A DNA stretch of 7,323 bases from Candidatus Rokuibacteriota bacterium. GTDB taxonomy: Bacteria > Methylomirabilota > Methylomirabilia > Rokubacteriales > CSP1-6. Made by a program: the position numbers and the translations under genes. Of this stretch, positions 1 to 4,968 are shown piece by piece (the stretch's first letter is position 1; the number at the start of each line of letters is the position of its first letter). The DNA is taken from NCBI GenBank assembly GCA_016177555.1, contig JACOVB010000086.1, forward strand, positions 1 through 7,323, given 5' to 3'. Below the pieces are notes generated by a model. It had not been told where the DNA came from. It did no database searches and saw only the letters and a program-made list of their open reading frames with translations.

Positions 1-638
1 ATCCGGCCGCCCAGGCGCTGGTACTTCTTCGGGTTCTTGAGGAAGTCCACGACCTCCATCAGCTCCGCCTTGGCTTCCTCGACGCCGGCCACGTCGGCGA
101 AGGAGGTCTTGAGCTCCTTGCGGTCATAGATCTTCGCCTTGGACCGTCCGAAGGACAGCGCCTGCGTGGTCCCGCCGCCGATGCGCCGCATGAGGAACAT
201 CCAGATGCCGGCCATGATCGCGAGCGGCATGATCCAGCCGAAGAGCAGGTCCCGCCAGAACGTGTTCTCGATCCGGCCGGAGAACTCCACCTTGTGCGCC
301 TCGAGCTCCTTGAGCAGGGTGGAGTCGTCCACGCCCGGGATGCGGGTGGTGGTGAAGATGGCGACGGTGGGCTCGGCGCCGAGGAAGGTGCGCACGCGGT
401 CGCCCGGGCGCGGGGCCGCGGCCGGCAGGGCGCCCGGCTTGAGGGTGCCCCGGATCTCCTTGTCCGTGAGCGAGACCCGCTCCACCTTTTCCTCGCGCAC
501 GAGAGCGAGGAAGCGGCTCATGGGGACCTCGACGGTTTGCGGAGCCAGCAGCCAGCTCTGGAGCACGGACAGGACGAGAGCCGCGATGAGGACGTAGATG
601 AGCGAGAACTGCGTCTTCTGCCGGATCGGACCCTTCAT
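1..638 (-). CDS. ftsH: ATP-dependent zinc metalloprotease FtsH, N-terminal part (cut by window start)
   Basis: FtsH is a membrane-anchored AAA+ protease that forms hexamers and degrades misfolded membrane proteins and short-lived regulators on the cytoplasmic side. Only the first 212 codons are here. The reading frame is open from ATG 638 to base 1. It shows the family layout: short basic N-terminus (MKGPIRQKTQ), a first membrane segment at about residues 11-31, a periplasmic domain of about 100 residues, a second membrane segment at about 131-150 (LLFGWIMPLAIMAGIWMFLM), the glycine-rich linker RRIGGG, then the start of the AAA+ domain at about 178 with the conserved TSFADVAGVEEAKAEL and DFLKNPKKYQRLGGR stretches. 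The Walker motifs and the HEXXH zinc site lie beyond the window. The Shine-Dalgarno site is weak; the start is chosen because the topology begins right after it. The upstream neighbour is the unrelated secreted-protein gene, 232 bases away. Confidence 0.95.
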   Translation of the reverse strand, partial: MKGPIRQKTQFSLIYVLIAALVLSVLQSWLLAPQTVEVPMSRFLALVREEKVERVSLTDKEIRGTLKPGALPAAAPRPGDRVRTFLGAEPTVAIFTTTRIPGVDDSTLLKELEAHKVEFSGRIENTFWRDLLFGWIMPLAIMAGIWMFLMRRIGGGTTQALSFGRSKAKIYDRKELKTSFADVAGVEEAKAELMEVVDFLKNPKKYQRLGGR

Positions 639-656
639 TCCGTGTACCCGCACTTC

Positions 657-686
657 ATGCTAGCGAACCCCCCCCAGCGCTGTCAA
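657..686 (-). promoter_or_regulatory. Candidate sigma70-type promoter for ftsH
   Basis: On the minus strand a perfect -35 TTGACA (686-681) is followed after 18 bases by TAGCAT (662-657), four of six matches to the -10 consensus. Transcription would start near 650, giving a leader of only about a dozen bases before ATG 638. The spacer contains a run of eight G. The -35 match is strong; the -10 and the very short leader make this a moderate call. Confidence 0.45.
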
Positions 687-699
687 ACCCGTGCCAGTT

Positions 700-717
700 C
701 TGACGTTGCGGCGTCAG
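700..717. promoter_or_regulatory. Inverted repeat upstream of the ftsH promoter, possible operator
   Basis: CTGACG (700-705) and CGTCAG (712-717) form a perfect six-base inverted repeat with a six-base centre, lying 14 bases upstream of the putative ftsH -35 box. The position suits an activator or operator site. It does not match the CIRCE heat-shock operator, and there is no T-run to make it a terminator. A chance repeat in GC-rich DNA is quite possible. Confidence 0.25.
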
Positions 718-831
718 GCGCTATTCGCTGCTGCCGTCGCCGCCCGTCTTCGTGCTCTGCTCCTATAGACGCGTCCCGTGAGCCCAGGATTCGACAGCGG
801 TGGCTGCGTGGGGAAGGCCGCTACGAGGCGT

Positions 832-846
832 CCGGCCGGGGGCCGG
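832..846 (-). terminator. Stem-loop after the secreted-protein gene, weak terminator candidate
   Basis: CCGGCC (832-837), loop GGG, GGCCGG (841-846) make a perfect six-pair GC stem, starting about 25 bases past the TGA (873-871) of the 231-residue secreted protein. No T-run follows in the minus direction, so it is not a classical intrinsic terminator; it could protect the mRNA end or be chance in GC-rich DNA. Confidence 0.25.
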
Positions 847-870
847 CGGTGGGCGGGGTGAAGCGACGGG

Positions 871-1566
871 TCAGCAGGGACGTCCGCTCGGGGGCTGGTA
901 GTCCGGGAGCTTGAAGGTGGTCATGAAGGAGTCCTCCCAGACCTCTAGCGGCAGACGCCCTACCTCTTGCTGGCCGTCAAAGAGCGTGAACTTGGCGCGC
1001 GCGGCCAGCTCCGGCGGGGTGAGCTTCCTGGCCAGGAAGTCCAGCAGGCTGGCGCGGTCCACGAAGAGGGCGAGCGTCTCGTTCACCGGCTGCACACCCG
1101 GCTTGCCGTTGGTGCCGGGCTTGGGCCAGGTCAGGATGACCCCGAAGCCCTCGAGGGTGGGCTCCGTCCGGAGGCCCGGCAGGGCCGCCAGCCGCCGCAG
1201 CATCTCGACCCCGTAGCGGGAGAACATCGCCGACTGGCGGAGCTCCCGGCCGAGCGCGGCGAATTGTTTCTCTTCGTGCTGGTCGATCTCGAGCCACACC
1301 GACAGGTAGCGGTCATCCGCCGTGGCGAAGCGGGGCTTGTTGAAGCCCAGGCCGTGCTTCCGGATGTCCACCCACGGCACGCAGTGATAGATCTGCTCGG
1401 AGAACTGCCGGAGCTGGGCGTGATAGGCCGTGCCGAGGCTCCTGCCCTTCGGCGTCGAGTACTTCTCGAGCGACAGAACGGCGTCGTCGGGTGGGACCGC
1501 CGGGACCGGGAACGGCGATGCGCCGAGGAGCACCGCCGCGATCGCCACTGCCGTCCAGCGCGTCAT
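871..1566 (-). CDS. Secreted protein of unknown function (231 aa)
   Basis: I do not recognise a named family. The product begins with a typical Sec signal peptide: MTRW, then a hydrophobic stretch to about residue 16, then SPFPVPA with likely cleavage near Ala23. The mature part of about 208 residues is soluble, mixed alpha/beta-looking, with no repeats and no further membrane segment. It has only two cysteines, Cys62 (QIYHCVPW) and the C-terminal Cys231. Tryptophans and charged residues (YLSVWLEIDQHEEKQF; VILTWPKPGTNGKPG) suggest a folded periplasmic domain. It starts 30 bases after the lipoprotein gene's stop and very probably shares its promoter. There is no clear Shine-Dalgarno site before ATG 1566, so its translation may depend on the upstream gene. 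GC3-biased codons and the long open frame match the neighbouring real genes. Confidence 0.8.
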   Translation of the reverse strand: MTRWTAVAIAAVLLGASPFPVPAVPPDDAVLSLEKYSTPKGRSLGTAYHAQLRQFSEQIYHCVPWVDIRKHGLGFNKPRFATADDRYLSVWLEIDQHEEKQFAALGRELRQSAMFSRYGVEMLRRLAALPGLRTEPTLEGFGVILTWPKPGTNGKPGVQPVNETLALFVDRASLLDFLARKLTPPELAARAKFTLFDGQQEVGRLPLEVWEDSFMTTFKLPDYQPPSGRPC

Positions 1567-1570
1567 CGGC

Positions 1571-1609
1571 TTGGTTCTGGGGGTTGGTTCTGGCGGTCAG
1601 TTCTGGAAG
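1571..1609. repeat. Three tandem copies of a 13-base unit
   Basis: Units begin at 1571 (TTGGTTCTGGGGG), 1584 (TTGGTTCTGGCGG) and 1597 (TCAGTTCTGGAAG). The first ten bases of the first two are identical and GTTCTGG is shared by all three. The third copy holds the stop codon and last residues of the lipoprotein gene; the other two fill most of the 30-base gap to the next start. This looks like local duplication of the 3' end of the lipoprotein gene. Confidence 0.6.
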
Positions 1610-1854
1610 ATCTGGTCGGGGCTGACGGTGATGGCCTTGCCCCACCAGGTCTCCGCGCGCGCGGTATCGATGTCCGAGCGGGCGACGCGCGGCGCCTGGC
1701 CCTCCCGGTTGCGCCACGAGAAACCAATGTGCTTGTCCGAGGCGAAGTGGGTGGTGTGGGCCTTCCACTCGGCCCACTCCTCGGATGTGGCGCAGCCCCC
1801 AGCCATCAGCAGGACGACCAGAGCGAGGGTGGCTCTCCCGAAGCGTGCGCGCAT
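1597..1854 (-). CDS. Small lipoprotein of unknown function (85 aa)
   Basis: The product has a lipoprotein signal peptide: MRARFGR, a hydrophobic core (ATLALVVLLM) and a lipobox AGGC, with Cys21 as the lipidated residue; Ser at +4 and no Asp at +2 would allow outer-membrane sorting if Lol rules apply. The mature part of about 65 residues is rich in Trp, His and charged residues (EEWAEWKAHTTHF; IGFSWRNREG; ETWWGKAITV) and resembles no family I can name. The frame is open further upstream, but ATG 1854 is chosen because AGGAGG (1867-1862) sits exactly seven bases before it; ATG 1860 would be only one base from that site. It is the first gene of an operon with the 231-residue secreted protein, so the two probably act together in the envelope. 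Confidence 0.8.
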   Translation of the reverse strand: MRARFGRATLALVVLLMAGGCATSEEWAEWKAHTTHFASDKHIGFSWRNREGQAPRVARSDIDTARAETWWGKAITVSPDQIFQN

Positions 1855-1861
1855 GTTCATG

Positions 1862-1867
1862 CCTCCT
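1862..1867 (-). promoter_or_regulatory. Shine-Dalgarno site that fixes the lipoprotein start
   Basis: AGGAGG on the minus strand, seven bases before ATG 1854 and one base before ATG 1860. The spacing selects the second ATG and places the signal peptide directly at the N-terminus. Confidence 0.7.
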
Positions 1868-1900
1868 GTGTGGTGAGCGTGCGGTGTCAGGTCCATCGCC

Positions 1901-1930
1901 ATCATACAGAGGGCGGGCTCGTGCCGTCAA
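1901..1930 (-). promoter_or_regulatory. Sigma70-type promoter of the lipoprotein/secreted-protein operon
   Basis: On the minus strand, -35 TTGACG (1930-1925, five of six) and -10 TATGAT (1906-1901, five of six) are separated by 18 bases. Transcription would start near 1894, giving a leader of about 40 bases that carries the AGGAGG site. It is the best promoter match in the window and points away from the divergent PAC2 gene. Confidence 0.65.
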
Positions 1931-2022
1931 CCGGCAACGATGGCCGCCTGCGCGCGCCTCGGCTGCTTTTGCGCTTGCGGGGTCACAGCGGCTGGGGCAT
2001 CCTCGATGCAGGAGGACCGCCG

Positions 2023-2076
2023 ATGCCTGCCGCCTCGCCCCGAACCTCACTCCTGGTGGACACCGAGAAATTCTAG
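2023..2076 (+). CDS. Possible 17-residue leader peptide upstream of the PAC2 gene
   Basis: A short frame MPAASPRTSLLVDTEKF begins at ATG 2023 and ends at TAG 2074-2076. A full AGGAGG (2010-2015) lies seven bases before the ATG, the best ribosome site on the plus strand here. The stop is ten bases before GTG 2087 of the PAC2 gene, so ribosomes ending here could re-initiate on it. The AGGAGG is not placed to serve any start in the PAC2 frame. It has no run of one amino acid as in attenuation leaders. It may be a coupling ORF, or chance; function unknown. Confidence 0.35.
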   Translation: MPAASPRTSLLVDTEKF

Positions 2077-2086
2077 GGGGGGGACC

Positions 2087-2989
2087 GTGAGCGACCCGCT
2101 GACCATCCTGGAGGAGCCCGAGGGTCTGCGCCGGCCGATCCTCATCATGGCGTTCGCCGGCTGGAACGATGCGGCCGAGTCGGCGACCGGTGCCGCGCGC
2201 TACCTGGGCCAGATCTGGCCGGCCCGTTCCTTCGCGCGCATCGATCCCGAGGAGTTCTACCACTTCGGGCTCTCCCGCCCCTACGTCCGCTTCAAGACCG
2301 GCTCGCGCAGCGAGCGCGAAATCGTCTGGCCCTCGACGGAGTTCTCGCTCTCCCAGCCGGAGGCCCTCGACCGGGACCTGATCGTCGGCGTCGCCGTCGA
2401 GCCCCACCTCAAGTGGCGCACCTACTGCGGCGCTGTCCTGGACCTGGCCCAGCGCGCCCGGGCCTCCCTCGTCCTCACGCTGGGAGCGCTCCTGGCCGAG
2501 GTGCCCCATACGCGCCCCGTCAAGCTCGTGGGCGGGGCGCACGATCCGGAGCTGTCGGCCCGGCTCGGGATCCGTCCAACCCGGTACGAGGGGCCAACGG
2601 GCATCGTGGGGGTGCTCAACACCCTCTGCCGCGAGCGGGGCGTGCCGACGGCGAGCCTCTGGGCCAACGTGCCCCACTACATCTCCGGGATCGAGAACCC
2701 GAAGGCCTCCATGGCGCTGGTCCGCCGCGTCCTGTCGCTTCTGAACGCCGAGGCCGATCTCTCGGACCTCGAGGAGGCGGCGCGCCAGTTCGACCAGAAC
2801 CTCGAGGAGATCGTCTCGCAGAACGGGAAGATCGCGGAGTACGTCACGAGGCTCGAGCGGAAGAGCCTCGACGAGGACGAGCCGGAGCCTGCCCGGCCCG
2901 GCGAGTTCCGCGACGAGCTTCCGTCCTCGGGGGATCTCGCGGCCGAGATCGAGCAGTTCTTCCGCCAGCAGCGCCCCGAGACCTCGTAG
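2087..2989 (+). CDS. PAC2-family protein (proteasome assembly chaperone-like), 300 aa
   Basis: PAC2 domain proteins are named after the archaeal/eukaryotic proteasome assembly chaperone; bacterial members are best known in actinobacteria and their role is not settled. The sequence follows the actinobacterial pattern throughout: AFAGWNDAAESATGAARYL (residues 22-40), IDPEEFYHFGLSRPYVRF (52-69), REIVWP (77-82), EPHLKWRTYC (105-114), LGALLAEVPHTRPVKL (132-147), YEGPTGIVGVLN (167-178), SLWANVPHYISGIENPKASMALV (190-212), then a charged helical tail ending in AAEIEQFFRQ. There is no signal peptide or membrane segment, so it is cytoplasmic. Start: GTG 2087, preceded by a G-rich stretch (AGGGGGGGG) that can serve as a ribosome site; homology begins a few residues later, and the open frame upstream of it looks non-coding. 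A possible leader peptide precedes it. No proteasome, Pup or ARC gene is in view. Length is typical of the family. Confidence 0.9.
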   Translation: MSDPLTILEEPEGLRRPILIMAFAGWNDAAESATGAARYLGQIWPARSFARIDPEEFYHFGLSRPYVRFKTGSRSEREIVWPSTEFSLSQPEALDRDLIVGVAVEPHLKWRTYCGAVLDLAQRARASLVLTLGALLAEVPHTRPVKLVGGAHDPELSARLGIRPTRYEGPTGIVGVLNTLCRERGVPTASLWANVPHYISGIENPKASMALVRRVLSLLNAEADLSDLEEAARQFDQNLEEIVSQNGKIAEYVTRLERKSLDEDEPEPARPGEFRDELPSSGDLAAEIEQFFRQQRPETS

Positions 2990-3052
2990 CGCGGATTGCG
3001 CAACCCGGGACACGCGCGCTGCGCACGGGACGAGGGAGGCCCACTGGGCTCG

Positions 3053-3065
3053 GCCCCGCGGGGGC
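3053..3065 (+). terminator. GC stem-loop downstream of the PAC2 gene, weak terminator candidate
   Basis: GCCCC (3053-3057), loop GCG, GGGGC (3061-3065), about 64 bases past the PAC2 stop. The following bases (TCTCCCCT) have only scattered T, so it is a poor intrinsic terminator and may be chance. Confidence 0.2.
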
Positions 3066-3121
3066 TCTCCCCTGCGCCCCCCGCCCGGTCGCCTGATCGT
3101 TCCCCTGGGACTCTCGCCGAC

Positions 3122-3195
3122 GTCGTCGCCCCGGCATGCCTTCCGAACCCCGTGGGGTTCCGTGGGTGAGGAGGGCGTGCCGGGGCGGCGACGAC
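3122..3195. repeat. Large interrupted inverted repeat with an inner hairpin
   Basis: The outer arms are 3122-3140 and 3174-3195; they pair over 19 positions with one mismatch (or G-T wobble in RNA) and a three-base insertion in the right arm. Inside, GAACCCC (3145-3151) and GGGGTTC (3154-3160) form a perfect seven-pair hairpin with a GT centre. The whole can fold as one branched or long stem in RNA, or as a cruciform. It lies in the gap between the PAC2 and M23 genes, with no T-run after it. It may be a REP-like intergenic element, an mRNA-end structure for the PAC2 gene, or a regulatory fold in the M23 leader. Confidence 0.55.
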
Positions 3196-3263
3196 TGGTG
3201 ACGGTGGCTCCGGGGCCGGCGGCGAAGCTTCGCGCGCGAGGACGGCGGGATTACCATCGGCCC

Positions 3264-4133
3264 ATGGGCGCGGGCGCCGCGGCTCTCCTCCTGCTGGGTG
3301 TTCTGCTGCTCGGCGGCTCCCCGGCCTCGGAGGCACTCGAGGCCCGCGTGGTTCCGCCCGCGCCGCGTCAGGGCGCCGTGGCCGTCGTCTTCCTGGCGGG
3401 CGCGCAGGGCGCGCGCCAGGTCGAGGGAAGCCTGGGGGGGCGCTCGCTGGCCTTTTTTCCGTACGGCGAGGGGTACGCCGCGATCGCCGGCATCGATCTG
3501 GAGGCCCGGCCGGGCAAGACGCCGTGGCGCGTTGGCGTCGTGGATTCGGGGGGCGAGGGGCGGCAGCTCCGTGGCAGCGTGACGATCACGACGCGCAAGT
3601 TTCCCGTCCAGCGGCTCACCCTCCCCACGCACATGGTCGACCTCGACCCCGAAACCACGCGCCGCGCCGAGGCGGAGTCGGCCCGGCTGAAGACCCTGTA
3701 CGAGACGGCGACACCGGAGCGGCTGTGGCGAGGGAGCTTCACGCGGCCCGTCGGCGGGGAAGGCAAGGGCGAGGGGTTCGGCTCGCGGCGCATCATCAAC
3801 GGCCAGCCGCGACTGCCGCACTCGGGACTCGACTTCTCGGCGGAGCGCGGCGAGCCCGTCGTCGCGGCCAATCGAGGCCGCGTCGCCCTGGTGGCCGACT
3901 TCTTCTTCCCGGGCCGCCTCGTGGCGCTGGACCACGGCCTCGGGCTCTACACGCTGTACATGCACCTGGACCGCGTGGACGTGTCGGAAGGGACGCTGGT
4001 GGAGCGCGGCATGCCCATCGGTGCGGTCGGGGCGTCCGGGCGCGCCACCGGGCCGCACCTGCACTTCGCCGCGCAGGTGCGGCAGGCCCGCGTGGACCCC
4101 GCCGCCCTCTTCGGTGTGCCCCTCCGCGACTGA
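3264..4133 (+). CDS. Secreted M23-family (LytM-type) metallopeptidase, 289 aa
   Basis: M23 peptidases are zinc enzymes that cut peptide cross-links in peptidoglycan. A signal-like hydrophobic stretch (AAALLLLGVLLLGG, residues 5-18) ends at SPASEALEA, with likely cleavage near residue 21-26. Residues about 27-110 form a beta-rich N-terminal domain, 111-170 a linker, and 180-285 the LytM domain. All key residues are present: zinc ligands His186 and Asp190 (HSGLD) and His267 (HLHF), and catalytic His234 (LYMHL) and His265. It is therefore predicted active, in the periplasm. Start choice is uncertain: ATG 3264 puts the signal sequence at the N-terminus but lacks a good ribosome site and basic residues; in-frame GTG 3177 would add 29 Arg-rich residues, but its GAGGAGGG lies too close. 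The 3' end is overlapped antisense by the readthrough of the PhzF frame; here this gene is the conserved one. Confidence 0.9.
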   Translation: MGAGAAALLLLGVLLLGGSPASEALEARVVPPAPRQGAVAVVFLAGAQGARQVEGSLGGRSLAFFPYGEGYAAIAGIDLEARPGKTPWRVGVVDSGGEGRQLRGSVTITTRKFPVQRLTLPTHMVDLDPETTRRAEAESARLKTLYETATPERLWRGSFTRPVGGEGKGEGFGSRRIINGQPRLPHSGLDFSAERGEPVVAANRGRVALVADFFFPGRLVALDHGLGLYTLYMHLDRVDVSEGTLVERGMPIGAVGASGRATGPHLHFAAQVRQARVDPAALFGVPLRD

Positions 4134-4968
4134 GCGTCAGGGGAGCCGCCACCAGCACGTCGACGAAGAGCCGCCCCGGCCGTCCGAGCATGTCTCCCTG
4201 CTCCGCGATGAACTCCGCGTGGTCTCGGATCACTGGAACCTGGCGGGCCTCGAGCAGCCAGACGCCCATGGCGGCGTGGACGGAGCCCGTGACGAAGTCC
4301 TCCGGAATGCCGTAGTGGGGCGCGAAGAAGCGGCAATGCGTCGTGGAGTCCGGGTCCAGCGTCTGCTTCGACACCACGCAGATGCCACGGAGCTTGTTCC
4401 GCTGGCCGAACGTGGCGACGCGCTCCATGTCGGGCTGGAGCCGGCGGAGCGCCTCGAGCCCCCGGACGGGCACGAGGAGATCGGCGTCGGGAGTGACCGC
4501 CGGCGGGGCCCACCGGCTCAGCTCCAGCTCGGTCAGGCCGAGCGTCTCGAGGAGCGCGGGCATCTGTCCCTCGAAGGGCACGCAACTCGGCAGCGGCGGG
4601 ATGACCCAGATGATCGTTCCGCCGACCTTGCGCTCCACCTGGGCCTCGAGGAGGCCCCCCAGGGTGTCGAAGACGACGCGGTCGCCAGGGAGCCGGCCGG
4701 CCTCGATCATCGCGTGGACGGCGGCGAGCGTCGTGTGGCCCGAGTAGCCCACCTCGCGCGTGGGTGTGAACCACCGGAGGCGCAGGTCCGCGCCCTCGAG
4801 GGTGGTACGCGAGACGAAGGCGGTGCCCGACAGCTTCATCTCGTCGGCGACCCGCTGCATCTGTGCCTCGGAGAGCGCGTCGGCGTCGAGCACGACGGCG
4901 GCCGGGTTCCCGGCGAAGGGAAGGCTGGTGAACGCGTTGATCTGGACGATCGGGATCCAGATGCTCAT
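3796..4968 (-). CDS. PhzF-family isomerase-like protein with missing native C-terminus (frame runs antisense into the M23 gene)
   Basis: PhzF-fold proteins are diaminopimelate-epimerase-like isomerases; most are of unknown substrate. Homology covers residues 1 to about 271 (4968 down to about 4156): IVQINAFTSLPFAGNPAAVVL at the N-terminus, RLRWFTPTREVGYSGHTTLAA (63-83), and the second-half EDFVTGSVHAAMGVWLL (223-239) and AEQGDMLGRPGRLFVDV. The usual catalytic glutamate in the LSET motif is glycine here (Ser47-Gly48-Thr49); the aspartate of the ED(P)xTGS motif is present (Asp224). The family normally has one more strand or so after this point. Instead the frame lacks a stop and continues about 110 residues of Arg/Pro/Ala-rich sequence antisense to the M23 coding region to 3796. 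A TGA in another frame sits at 4139-4137, just before the M23 stop, so a late frameshift or end truncation is likely. Start ATG 4968 overlaps the preceding gene's TGA (ATGA), indicating translational coupling. Confidence 0.8.
   Translation of the reverse strand: MSIWIPIVQINAFTSLPFAGNPAAVVLDADALSEAQMQRVADEMKLSGTAFVSRTTLEGADLRLRWFTPTREVGYSGHTTLAAVHAMIEAGRLPGDRVVFDTLGGLLEAQVERKVGGTIIWVIPPLPSCVPFEGQMPALLETLGLTELELSRWAPPAVTPDADLLVPVRGLEALRRLQPDMERVATFGQRNKLRGICVVSKQTLDPDSTTHCRFFAPHYGIPEDFVTGSVHAAMGVWLLEARQVPVIRDHAEFIAEQGDMLGRPGRLFVDVLVAAPLTLSRGGAHRRGRRGPRGPAAPARRSAGAARWRARTPRPHRWACRAPPASLPTRPRGPGACTACRARGRGPAPRGGPGRRSRPPGRRGLDWPRRRARRAPPRSRVPSAAVAAGR

Noticed and set aside
700..717. CIRCE-type heat-shock operator before ftsH
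   Set aside because: The arms and spacing do not match the CIRCE consensus.
1855..1905. Upstream starts for the lipoprotein (ATG 1905, 1902, 1896 or 1860)
   Set aside because: They would bury the signal peptide behind a His-rich leader, overlap the -10 box, or sit too close to the AGGAGG.
967..2076. Plus-strand open frame of 369 codons
   Set aside because: Antisense to the lipoprotein and secreted-protein genes, low-complexity composition; only its last 17 codons have a credible ribosome site and are listed separately.
1940..2086. Upstream in-frame extension of PAC2
   Set aside because: Cys/Ala-rich sequence with no family similarity, no matching ribosome site, and beyond the usual length of the family.
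1313..3013. Long minus-strand open frame of 566 codons
   Set aside because: It lies antisense to PAC2 and across two other genes, is Arg/Gly/Pro-rich without domains, and is explained by the scarcity of stop codons at high GC.
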